A stretch of 64,000 nucleotides of DNA from Klebsormidium nitens (lineage: Eukaryota > Streptophyta > Klebsormidiophyceae > Klebsormidiales > Klebsormidiaceae): positions 124,001 to 188,000 of the forward strand of contig DF237042.1 in assembly GCA_000708835.1 (NCBI GenBank), written 5' to 3'. Position 1 is the stretch's first letter. Each line of letters opens with the position of its first letter. The notes beneath the pieces were generated by a model. It saw only the letters and a program-made list of their open reading frames with translations, did not search any database and had not been told where the DNA came from. Made by a program: the position numbers and the translations under genes. Below, piece by piece: positions 37,557 through 49,094 of the stretch.

Positions 37557-40500
37557 TCAAAGGCTGAATTCGTTTGCTTTCTGGTCAACAACGCCTCTAT
37601 ATTCGTCGACGAAGCAATCCAATCCACTCCCTTCCAACGTTACGTTATAACTGTCAGTTGTGTAATAACTTGGATTCGGGCGATTCTTCCGGCAATGGGC
37701 AATCTGGACGCCCTCTTCAGAACAGAAGGGTTTTATTCCCTCTTCAAGGGGTTCAAAGTCTTTGACTTCATGATTAAACATTTCCCGAGCCTGCAAGACA
37801 AGAAGTGTAAGCTTGAGTTACTTGGACCATCTCTGCAAAATTTCACACTTCGAAAACGTACATCCGGACCTCGAACGTGTCAAATCATTCCGATCCAATC
37901 AAAACCCACTGATCATCTCAAACCAGTCGCGCTGATCAGATTAGACCTGTTGCCAAACAGCTTTTCAAAGTGAGATACTTTTGCTGTCAAGAGACCCAAA
38001 CGACTGCCAAGCCCATCATTATTCCCATTATGGATCTGGACGGAACGAGTTCATGATTTTAGCTCGGAGTCCCAACACCAAATGAAAGAGTTATATGAAA
38101 TGGAGACACATCCGTGTCCTCACCAGTAATTTTCTGATCAGTCAAACGGCTCTAGTAATGGGCAGGGTAGGAGAGAATGCACCACACTGTGAAAAGGCAC
38201 CCATAGTCAGCGAGATGAAGCTTGCACTGCTTCCGCTTCCTCTGAACTCTTCGTAACACAGAAAGGTACTGTGCGGAATCGCCTTTCTGACAAGAGGACA
38301 ACCTTACCAAGAGTGGTTGTAGGATAGTCTTCAGGAACTGAGGACTTTTATGCGTCTTCCGTCTGCACCGATCGATAACTAGATCGGAGGCGGCCTCCTC
38401 TTCAGCCGGTAGGAAAGGATACTCAGGGGTGACGAATGTGGCGCAATGGTTCTTCTCCGCGAGGATTTGAGGAAGGGTCTTCTCGATCTTGCAGTCCCTC
38501 ATGTTCGGTATCAGGTAGTCGTCCAAGTCGAAGAACATGAGCCATCTGCACGTTAACAAAATCGGTTTTATTCTTCGCAGGATTACTACGTATACTTTAT
38601 AGATCTCCGGAATCATCAGCAGCTGCTACCCACGAGAGTATAGTTCCCAAAAACAACCGCCCACTTCCTGCCAACATCTGATTGTACTTGAGATTAACAT
38701 TGACACGGACACCGGATTCATGAGAGGGCAGTGTCATTGCTCAAGCCGGCATCCTAGACTAACCTGAGCTAACCTGCTAACCAGCCAAACCGAGATTCGA
38801 ACCCGAGCTTCAACCCGAAAGGCTGCACCTTGGGCCTACCCGCGAAAAAGGACGCTAATACTATGCTCATCTTGAGCGAGGTCAGTTAAATTCACAATTT
38901 CTACATGCATTAAACCGCAGAACCATACTTTGAAACTTCGTGACCGGACGGTTTTTTCCCCGCGAAAGTTCGGAAGCAGTTGCTTCGAAGGAAGTTGCCT
39001 CCAAGCGAAATGCGAAGCATGGGGACTCAGGAGACTCGGTTTCAGTAGGCAGAAGCGCACTTACTTTGAGGAATGCTTGTTGGTCTGGAGACAGTGGTTG
39101 TACACCTGATACTGTCAATCACAAAGAAACACGATGTCAATCCCTGAAGCCTTGAAGCCTCCGTAGGAAAGTCTCAAGGTAAAAGCCACATATAGGACTA
39201 GAGCATGGCTGAGGAGAAATGCTTTTGCGCAGTTCTCCTCAGTTAATCTCAGTTAATCTCTCAATTAATCCTCTCCTCAATGAAAGGTGCCGCCTTTCCA
39301 TCAGAAGTCGTGACGGATTCTTTGAGAATGATGCAGTTCGAGGGTTATCACTACCTATAGGCCAGGTCATTCGCTCGTCGTATGTGACATCGGCAAGACC
39401 CGTTTGAGATCTTCGTTGAGGTGTCTTTCGACAACGACGGTGCTCATGATTGCTTTCCTGCAGATGGCCCTCGTTCTAGTTTTAACTGGCAGTGACGACT
39501 CAATGACGGTTTGACTCTGGGATAACTCATGTACGCTTCCTTCCAACTCTCCTGGCCCCAAGGAAATCAGCGGAAATACCACATCTTTAAGCCTGAACTC
39601 AGCAGTCTAAGACAAAGAGGGTGCTCACCAGATCGTAGACGTTGCCGAACCTATTCTTCAGCGTTTCATCGTCGGTTGACGTAAACCACCGGCGAAACGT
39701 CACAAGGTCGGGGTACAGCTTGAAAAGATCATCAGGAACGTCCTTCCGACCGTAGATGAAAAAGTGCTCGACGCCATGAACGCGATGGTAGAACTCAATG
39801 TGCTCAATCCAGGCCCTAGGCTTGAAGTGATCTCGTCCGTATATCGGCCCGATGCAAGCCGAGAGAAACCTGCAGGAAAAGGTGGCGAGCGCGATATAGA
39901 ACACACTAGCTTCAGTCGATGCAGGTTTCGGCAGTGGGGTGTGCCTAGGTCTCAATTGCGCGACTTGTCCTTTCAACCTTTTCGTTTCGATCGTCTCGTT
40001 TCGGGATCTTTCCGGAACTTCTTTCCTGCATCTCAAAGCGAACTGTTACCGTCTGGCTACAACGATGCAAGCCAGAGCTTTTACTCTTGAGTGATCTAGT
40101 TGAGATATTCTTGCAGCAGCCGTCTGTTTCTCAGTACTTAGAATCTGCAGAACCCGCGGATCTGGAGGCCTACAAGATTCCTCAGGCGAAAACTCTACGG
40201 TTGAAACGATATCGCGTTGCATTGCAGTGCACATAATTGTGTGCAATCACCGGCTCCGACTTTTCCTTATTTTGATTTTCCTGACCAGGGTCTCAACGGC
40301 TTTTGGCGACTCGCGTGGCCATCCTTTGCACTGGACAAAACACGCAATCTGGATGGATAGATGTAAGGCCTTCTCAACGTGACACAATTAGCAGAGGACT
40401 TACCGCTGCTTCTCTTTGAGGGGCCCCCTTTCAAACGCAAGGGTGAAGCTCAGAGTGGAGGGCGGTACAATGGTTTTCGAGGCAATCTCGAGGGTTGCTT

Positions 40501-42217
40501 TCAGCGACTGCAAGAAACCAACAGCAGTATCTGCAGACGGTTCTTCTCAAGACCAGTTTCAACGATGATCTTAAAAAGATAATATGTGCAAGAGAAGTTT
40601 CAGCGTCATACTTGCAGGTCGCATAGATCATAGACTGTTGGAACCGTGAGCGATTTTGGAAGAATATCACGCCACAAGTATGAGTTTCCCGTTCACTTTC
40701 AATGATGCCTGAAAGGTGCAGCCTTTACAGGGGCAACAGTCAGACGAGGTGTGATACGTACTGTGTGGCACCTTTTACATTCTTACTACCAGGATTATCT
40801 GCTCAGCGCTTGTGAGAATCGCTCTGCATTCCTTCTGATTGTTTGTCACCGTAGCAGCTGCATCATTGGCTGGCTTTTAGGTCTGATCAGACTGCCCCGA
40901 GGTAAAACTTCATCTAAGGAGAGGAGGAAGGTCTAAGTTAGAAGCAACTCACGTCATCTTCGGTCATGTGGTCCAAAAAGGCACTGGCATCCGTTGGCAA
41001 GGGGCACTCCAAGAACTGCGAGCTTAGATAGTCTGGCCCGTAGGTGAATGAACAAGCGAGCCGGCTCCAAGCTGCTCTGGATTGTGGGCTGCCAGAAAGG
41101 ATGCGCCTGGATGTTTGCAGCAGGGCTTCTTTTGGATCTTGGGGAGAAGCCTGGACAAAAAGGTACCATCTTGGAAAGGGCTTTTTTTGGATCTTGGGGA
41201 GAAGCCTGGCTCGAAAAGGGGAAAAGGGTATCATCTTGGAAAGGGCTTTGACTTGATTGGAGTCCGGAGAAGGGCTTTGACTTTGACAATTGGGTAGGAA
41301 GGGTGGGGTTTTGAGGCCAATTGCTGAGGTCGACTCTGCAACAGTGTGCTTCAGAAAAAACCACATCATAAGCTTCTGACGCCGTAATGGCACTCCAAAC
41401 CTGGCTCATAGTATTGAAACTAATCTGGACACAAGCTTGACTGGACAATGAGTAGAGGCCTAGATTATTGGTTATCAACCATGCCTCAGTGCAACTTTTC
41501 AATCGTCTCCTGAGACTTACAAAAGACTACAATCCGAGCCCATTATGACCATTCACAGGACAACCAGGAAAGCTGTACTGGGTAGACCGTCACAGGTAAC
41601 TGGCAGGAATAGCCTTTTTTTGAATGTCGTTAGGAGGATGCTCCCCTCACCTCCAGGCTCAACCGCATGTCCATTTCCCAAGTCTTGTTGCTCATACGCG
41701 CATGCTGTGGACAGCACCGCTCTGGGTTTTCATAGAACTCTAGAAAAATCTGGAAGCGTAAAATCCAGTTCCCTTTCCCAACAGGAACCTTCACGGGGGC
41801 CATGCTGAATATGAGCATCTCGTGGCCATAGATTTCATTCCAGGGCAACCGCAGGAAGTTCATGCCGTCTGTAGGGATGAGCTCCTTGATGGTAAGGCGA
41901 TGCGCCAAAGAAGGAGCCGGAGGATTTGAAGTACCTGATTGCAACCTTTGCCTTACGCCAATCAATGCTTTTTGATCACGGGGATCCTGGTAAAGAAGCT
42001 GGGCAGTGAGGACCAACAAGCAGATCATGAGAACCAGGAGCGTTGCGGGTGTGACTTTGACTTTGACTGGCGTGCGAGGAGAAGAAGGAGATCCTGGACT
42101 GCTTATGCCCTCTTTACGTCCAATGTATGTTTTGCTCTTCCCTTCATCGGCCACTGTGCTGGAAAAACCTTGGCCAAACGAAGCGGCTGTCACATAAGGC
42201 TTGAGCAGAGCCTCCAT
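37557..42217 (-). CDS. GT92-family (DUF23) glycosyltransferase, type II membrane protein
   Basis: Exons: 42217-41651, an exon ending 40953 (start near 41100 uncertain), 40507-40404, 39869-39629, 39105-39065, 38545-38308, 37790-37557 (stop). A short N-terminal tail precedes one membrane span (about residues 51-67, ATLLVLMICLLVLTAQLL), then a luminal stem. The catalytic region carries LACSFTYGPDYLSSQFLECP, ACIGPIYG, AWIEHIEFYHRVHGVEHFFI, VYNHCLQTNKH, then KWLMFFDLDDYLIPN, where DLDD stands at the DxD-type metal site of GT92. The end includes QIAHCRKN, matching the family's C-terminal H-C/Y-R element. GT92 enzymes include plant galactan synthases and animal galactosyltransferases, so a Golgi sugar transferase is likely; the substrate cannot be read from sequence. 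An exon between 41650 and 41100 may be missing. Confidence 0.8.
39222..39280 (+). repeat. AATCTC-type direct repeats in a GT92 intron
   Basis: The word cagttaatct repeats in tandem with a following imperfect copy. Short intronic repeat only. Confidence 0.7.
41120..41295 (-). repeat. Tandem repeat of about 65 bp in a GT92 intron
   Basis: Two copies of ttttggatcttggggagaag with matching flanks (catcttggaaagggcttt), followed by partial third elements containing gaaagggctttgac. It lies upstream of the exon ending at 40953, close to where its start could not be fixed, so it may also confuse the gene model. Confidence 0.85.
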
Positions 42218-45003
42218 TTTGAAGAGAAGGCGGTGGCACTGAAACGAGCTACTCACTCCAGAATCAGAGTCGAAGCAGCGGTGGACCATGCTCAATATTC
42301 CCTGAAAGTTCCTCAGCAAATGAGGCGTGTGCTATCCCTTTCCATGGTGAAGCTAAGCGCCGTGCCAATGCATAAGAGTGGCCACTGGCGCCACATGAGC
42401 TACGGCAGTGGTTCAATGCTCTAGTACAGGGTGTTCTGAAGTCACACTGTTCTACACAGCTCTATAAGCGTCTACTGGTTCCAGTACTGAAGCTCAGCTT
42501 CCACCTATTCATGTTTGGTGGGGGCCCAAATGGCCCGATCCTGACTTTTCGCTGCTGGCACCTGCAAGCTGGCGCTCTAGATTTGTGCATTTGGTTGCAT
42601 GCGAAGGAATCCGTAAGTAGGTAGTACTACTGGGCAAGAGTCAAGTAGGTGGGGTAGGTACTATCTACAAGAAGGAGCCGCCGCCTGAGCTGCATGCAAG
42701 CTCAGATCATTGCCTATCATTTACAAGGATTGCATGCAGCAGCTGCAGAGCAGTGAGCTGTCTGAGAGCACTCAGCAGACAAAGCAGTAAATCGCGGTCT
42801 GCATGTAGCAATAATTGCAATGTACAGCCTCCCCAACCGACTCCCGAGGGCCGGCCCAGGCCCAGGGCTATCAAGCGGATACAAGGCAGGCCCCTGGTAA
42901 CCTGGTTATATCACTTGGGGAGAAGGCGGTTGGCTCCACCTACCAGCTGAGCCCACTTCGGGCCTGTCGGATTTGCCAGCTACCGAGCTGGTGGGTTCCT
43001 ACGTCCCCGCGGCCATCCCCCGGGCGGCCAGCCAAGCGGTCCGTTCATACCGGGCCCGGACCGGGGCTTTACCTGCCGAGCCTCTCACAACGAGTGAACC
43101 TGATCTACGTAACCCAACAGTTACTGGTTTTCCAATATTTTGTGAATTATGTTGAATTTATTGCTCTGGCCAATTGATAAATCATAATCATATGATGGTC
43201 AAGCTAGGGGACAAATAGGGTTAGTTTGGATGTTCATGGTACCTACGTGGTGTGTTCGGGTGCGTTAAAACCGGGCCAGGTTCCGATCACTTTGCCCGGT
43301 ACAATGACCTGCATGCAAGCTATAGCCGTATACCGTATAGGTACTACTCGAAGAAAACAGGGGTTTAATACCTAGGGTCAAAGTTCAAACAGGCCGCCAA
43401 ATAAGGAAAAAAGCCGTGTCATCATCGAAGTAAATGCAATCATTGTTAAGGGGCTTCAACCGGGCCCCGTGCCAGGGCCCGGGATCCGCGTCCTGCCGCC
43501 CTGGCCACGTATCATTGCAGTGCTGCAGTCACGACTCACCCGACCGGACTGATATGTAGCAATTCTGCGGTAACCCAGTGGGGTTACGTAGGTAAGTCAG
43601 GATACTGTCCTACTCATATTGTGACTCACCAGGACACCGTGCGCGCGCAGTGTTGCCTTACTAGAATACCAAGTTTCTTAGCGAGTTATGAAGGCCAGCG
43701 AAAGGAGAGGCCGCTTGGGAAAAGGTAAATACGGTAGGAGGCGCATTGAGATTGCGCAGTAGCGAGCTGCATCCGGATGAAGGCACACTGATCAGGTCGG
43801 AACTCTCCAGTCCTAGAAGCGACAGCATCATCGGCCCCCAGGTACACAGCGGCGGGAATCATTGAACGGCGTTTGAAAAAGAGAACACTAATCCGACCTT
43901 CCGACCGTTATCAAGCCCTGAGTTCGCGATAGGTGTTATAGCCGAGTCGAGTCTGCCTATCAACGGGAATATTAGTATGCAATTCACGTTCCAAGTTATC
44001 TTCAATCATCTTGCCCCTCAAGTTCATCTACAAGACGTACAGCTACCGGTATATCACAGCCGGTAAGTTTTGGATCGGGGCAGAAGACATTGGCCTGCTC
44101 AGTGCTGGCAAAGACCTGATACAAGGCAAGCAATGTCGGATCTTTGGTGGATCAGTGACCCTTTTCCGGCTTGCCTTTGTCAAATATTTTGATAAAGCTT
44201 CCGTCATGATTCATTATTGCAAATTGGGCAACTATTTGAAATTACCAGTATAGGTAGCTGCATATCTACTTGAATGAGTGCAGGCCTGAAGCGGACTTGG
44301 ACTCTCTCACGATGTGGTGAAAAGTCGAAATGTAGAGCCTTGCGAGTTGAATAGATGTATATCTGGAAGTACGTCTGTTTTTAAGGGCTGAGGTGGCGAT
44401 CGCATACAGAGAGAGAAAATCGAAAACTGAGCTGCATTTCATGCGCATGCGACCCGATCGATGTACATACCATCGTAGTTGATTGCATGGGACAATGGTG
44501 GGACATACACTGACAAGAGACATCATCGATATCACCAAGGATGGCAAGCAGGAGATGCAAGCCCCAAGCAGATGTTTGACACTGTCCGGTCAGTGCATGG
44601 CGTACTTTGTTGCACTCGCATTTTAGTGGGCATCGATGCATAAGAGCCGGGGAGAGAGCTGTGTAGCAAGGCAATATGACAAAGGTACTTGGAACAAGAA
44701 CCTTCACCAAACGCTGTGCAGTTTAGATCAAAACGATCAAGCTCAAGCCGGGAGGCCTCTTGCTCGGATCACAGTCTATCCTCCTTTCAACTCGCCACAG
44801 CACTAGCTCAGCTAAAAGTTGTGCTATCAAGGTTCGACGCCAAGCCAACTCAGCTGATACCTTTTGAATATACCTAGGCCGCGCAGTGACTCGACCGGCG
44901 AGTGTGATCACGACCGCACAACACTTAGCTACCACAAAGTTCAACGTCGTACTAAGAGCAGCAAGCTGTTAGTTGAACTGCATAATCTTTTGGCTGTTGC
45001 GAA
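42218..45003. other. Long intergenic spacer upstream of GT92 and downstream of RBCS
   Basis: 2786 bp. The first few hundred bases should hold the GT92 promoter and the last few hundred the RBCS 3' UTR. About 42560-43760 is palindrome-rich, with CTGCATGCAAGCT twice (near 42690 and 43312), GGGCCC and CCGGGC runs and multiple TGCATGCA words. No protein family could be recognised in the open frames here. Confidence 0.5.
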
Positions 45004-47212
45004 TTAATACTGACCGGGCTTGTACACAATGAAGGCGGCAGCCTGCACCTGCCTCTTCCTGTCGAATCCGAGGACACGGATGTAGGCATTGGGGTAGGCA
45101 GACTTGCACTCGGAAATCTCCTTGAGAACCTGGGCAGCATCAGTGCAGCCGAAGAGGGGAAGCTTCCACATAGTCCAGTAGCGGCCATCATAGTATCCGG
45201 GGGAGGTGTGGTGCTCCCTGTAGATGGTGCCGTTCTGCAAGGGAGTGAGGTATCATCAGGAGAAGACCCAAAACGAAAGTCTGTGCAGATGCAACCACCT
45301 GAAAACAAACATACCGCCAGACCATAGCACCATTGCGACAAACATGCAAACTTTAGGGTTACGGCATGACCAGAATTACTGAACTCTGATGGAAAAGCCG
45401 CATCAGGCAGGGCTGTCATCTGCCCCAGTACTTGAGAACACATCATGTTGAATGCATAAAGGTGTAATTTGGCCCAAATAGTAAGAAGGAATGTAATTTT
45501 TCACAGGCATTTAAGTCCTGAAGAGTTGGTCGCGCAAAGTCCTGAAGAGTTGGTCAAGCAAATTCCTGAAGATTTGGAATGGCAACTGTGACTTATTAGA
45601 ATTTCTGCAAACCAGAGCATTTAGGTCTAGTGCAGATCCTAACTCAGTGCTTGGAGAGCAAAGCGTAAACCAGCAGATATCTAATGAACCAGACTGGGTG
45701 CAGAGAATGCTCCAGTTTGATCTGGCAACCAACACCTATTCTATGGTCCGTTACCTACTAGATTAACTGATGCCGTGCCTGTATTCCTTCCTCTGCAGAG
45801 GCACAGTTCATGAACACTAGTGCTCGAGAATCCAAAAGCATGCACTTGATCTGCTGAGTAATCCTGATCTTGGAGAGTCTCGCAGTATGATCCTTAGGAA
45901 GTGTTTTGATTCCTGCTTTTGCAAGCCTGATAACGATGCCACGAATCAAACACAGCGCAAAAGACGCAGAAAGATAAGGTGGATGTGATTGCAGAAGGGA
46001 GTACGAGATGAGGCGCCTGACGAACCTCCAAACCAGAAGGAAAGTGTGAGGGCGAAGTTTTGAGGTTCCAAAAAGTTGGATAGACATAAATCTCGTACCT
46101 CGTCGAACTCGATGCAAGGGCTCCAGCCCTTGCTCAGAAGGTACTCCACCTGCTTCATGAGGGAAGCGGCGGGGAGGGGGGGCAGGTACGAAAGGGTCTC
46201 GAACTGGGGAAACGAGGGAATGACTGTGAGTCTTTTGGGATCTGCTCTTAAAGCACTTTGAGGTCCACACACACGAGCAACTTAGCTGAGGCAACGAGGA
46301 TCAAGAACTTTGCCGCAGACGATGGCTTTCTGTGCAGATCGAGTTCCTAAGTAGAGTGTCACTTTTCAAACCAAGGATTGGATGACAATCCTGCAAAAGA
46401 AGCCGCGCTTGGCTCACCTTCTTGTTGTTCAAGGGGGTCCACACCTTCAAACACAACAAGAGTGAGCAAAAATTAGTTACTGACATTCAGTGATCCTTCA
46501 AAGCATTCTAAGAAGTGTGAACAGTGCAACCTGTCGTCGATAATGATCTGGTTAAGATGTATGCGACAAAGAGGATTCCCGAAATGGAGTCCCACAAACT
46601 CAGGTCTGTGGTGTGGGAAATTACATACTGAATAAGGGGCAAATTGCTGGGCGAAAGCTGCGATAACAGTCATTCCTGAGCTCAACAATGTACACACGCA
46701 TGACCTTTGTCATCTAAACCGACAATGTGATAGCGCGGAAGCACGGTTGCAGTAATGGTCCAACGCCTAGGTGGCAATGGTTGTGGACTCTTTCAGATTT
46801 TCAAGAAAAATCAGTCATCATTTCCTATCATTCTCATTGAGGATCCACATTTGAGTCCATCTTATGCACAAAGATCTTACATTATAAAGTACTTTCAGAA
46901 CTATCCAACAGAATAGCACTCCCCCGATTGGCAGAGATTCAGCATTCTGTCTGATAGAAATACAATGCAGCCGAAAGCTTCGCAGTCCGGGTTCCCCAGA
47001 CTCACCTTCATGGCCTGAGTGCGAGCACCATTGGACACAGTCTTTGACTCCCACTGGTTGGAGCTGGAAGCAGAGAGCGCATTCTGCTGCTTCAGTCCAG
47101 AGAATGAGCGGAGGGGGGCAGCAACCGCAGACTGGCTGGTGGCAGAGGCCTTGGCAGAGGCAGTGGCGAAGGAAGCCACGGAGACGGACTGGACGGCGAT
47201 GGAGGAAGCCAT
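45004..47212 (-). CDS. RBCS: Rubisco small subunit, nuclear-encoded, plastid-targeted
   Basis: Four exons: 47212-47006, 46444-46418, 46203-46099, 45234-45004, giving 189 aa. The first 66 or so residues are a Ser/Ala/Val-rich transit peptide ([20 protein letters not shown]). The mature protein begins near [11 protein letters not shown] and continues [65 protein letters not shown] and [14 protein letters not shown], the full plant-type small subunit. It assembles with the plastid-encoded large subunit into the L8S8 carboxylase of the Calvin cycle in the stroma. Exon 2 is a 27-base micro-exon coding only VWTPLNNKK. Intron 3 contains a small tandem repeat. It is divergent from MscS-like channel B. 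Confidence 0.97.
45512..45580 (-). repeat. Three-copy tandem repeat (about 25 bp) in RBCS intron 3
   Basis: Units containing aagtcctgaagagttggtc, then caaagtcctgaagagttggt, then a diverged aattcctgaagatttgg, arranged head to tail. Confidence 0.85.
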
Positions 47213-49094
47213 GATTCCTGCTGCGCTTTGCAAAATGGTGCGCCTGAGAAAGTTGTGCAAGCTGGAATCGGGATTGTGGAGCTTTTCAGGGGCCTTTTTG
47301 CGAACTTTATCACACAACAGACATTTGGCGTGTACTGGCTGGGAAAACTGGATTCTGAGATTGTAGGGTCAGAAGATATTCGATGAGCCATCACTTCTGA
47401 GGTGGATAGCGCTGAAGAACGAAAGGCCAGGATGAGTCCGATAAGAGGGCATGCATCCTCACCGTTCAATACGCTCTTGTCAGAGTTCGAAAGATACGCG
47501 AGGTTTAGAGGGTTACGTTTTATCGTGCGGCCGCCTGAAAGTGAAGAGCGGCCGTGGTCGCGTTACGGTCGCGCGTTGGCAACACCGGCACCCGATCGAC
47601 GTCGTTCCGGGCCGGCCGCGGTCCGGTCGAAAGCTAACCTACGTTCCGCCGAGATTCCGAGCATCGGGTTCACATTCTGCTTGCACAAGCCCCAGATCTA
47701 GCCAGAGGCAGAGCCCGGGCCCAGGCAACGAACGAGTATGGGCGTCTGAAACTTTGTAAAAGGCCGGGGCCGCACCTTCGGGCATGGGAGTTGCTGTCAG
47801 CATTGGGGATCGCAATGTTGCCAGCTTTATTTGCAGTACTTACCAAGTTACGAACAGGATCTGTGGCAAGCTCAGACTTTCTGAAACCCAAGTCTTTCTG
47901 CACTAGCGGAAGAGGGCATCACACAGCTGAAGATTGATTGATTGTTTTCATCTGTCAAGTTTCTTGAGGACTTCAGCGGAATAGTCTCAATGGCATCGGC
48001 GGGATTGGTGAAGGGAAGGCTTCCTTGTACAAGAGACACTGTGTGCAGCCTGAGGGCACATATCCCCAAGAGGGGGAATGCAAGTGCGATCCTTTGCAGT
48101 GGTCGGAGGCAGACCCCCAGTCCCTGCCAGATCATAAAACAGGTGCATTGCTCAAAGTCAATGGCTCTGGTTCAAGCTCTATTTCTTTGTTTTCGTACTC
48201 ATACAGTTGCTGCTTATCATTCTGGTAAAGTTGGAGCCCTTGTTTGTCTGTTTTATTGGATCCAATTTCATGTTACTGGTTGCTCCAATTGCTGTACTGG
48301 AAGAGTGATGGCTGAAATTCGCTAGTATCTTTTGCATCTTAATGAAAGTCCCTTTGGTAAACAACATTTTCTCAGGGAACTGCACAGCAGACTAGTCCGT
48401 GCACTTTCAGAATGTGTTTAGGATGGGTTGAAGATGGTGAGTGACTAGGCTTCCATGTTACCGCATAGAGCTTCTGCGTACGCGAAGAGTCGTCCTAAGT
48501 ACAGCACACTGATCGAACACAGAAGAATTGTTCATGATGGACAAAGTGGTCAACGTGACTGCCCCCAGAGGAACCACTTGGAAACACTTGTCATAGGCTG
48601 GCCAATAGTACCATCTTGCACAAACTGACTAGTATCACTTATATATGCAATCAGGGCCCCACTTCTAAGGCAATGCTACAATCAGCGCAGGCAGCAGCAC
48701 TACAGTGATCCGTGCACGTCTTACCCAACGTCCAGATCCTTGGTTCAAAGCCTACAGGATTTACTGTCATCTCGGTCAAACCAAAGTACAATTAGTACAG
48801 CTTGGACTGAGCAGATTTCCCTGTGCAACGTCCATGGGGCAATCCTTTCTAAGCATGCTTTATAACAGCATTTGGAAGAATAAAGTTGATTTTTCCAGGT
48901 TTGTCAGGCCATGAACGCACTTGCACTGATCAACCTGTTATGAAAAGTCCTCTGAATTTGAGTCACTTCGGCACAGCTTTCGTTGTTGGCTTAAGCCAGC
49001 TGCTCTTACCCCCAACATAGATAGTCGCGCGTCATCTCGTGTCTATCTTTGTCAGCAAGAGCGTCCTCGTCATCATTACTGTCTCCTTGTTTTC
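47213..49094. promoter_or_regulatory. Divergent spacer upstream of RBCS and MscS-like B
   Basis: 1882 bp containing the 5' flanks of both genes. About 47515-47780 is CpG- and palindrome-rich (GCGGCCGC-like, GGGCCGGCCGCGG). The remainder is AT-richer. Light-response elements for RBCS would be expected near 47213-47500, but none was assigned with confidence. No supported coding exon. Confidence 0.45.

Noticed and set aside
38770-38825. tRNA-like T-loop motif on the minus strand (GGTTCGAATC)
   Set aside because: No paired T-stem, no acceptor stem and no A/B box spacing for a complete tRNA; it lies within a GT92 intron.
42753-43177. Pro/Arg-rich open frames in the GT92-RBCS spacer as a gene or transposon remnant
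   Set aside because: Composition follows the GC-rich spacer, frames overlap each other, and no transposase, reverse transcriptase or terminal repeat could be seen.
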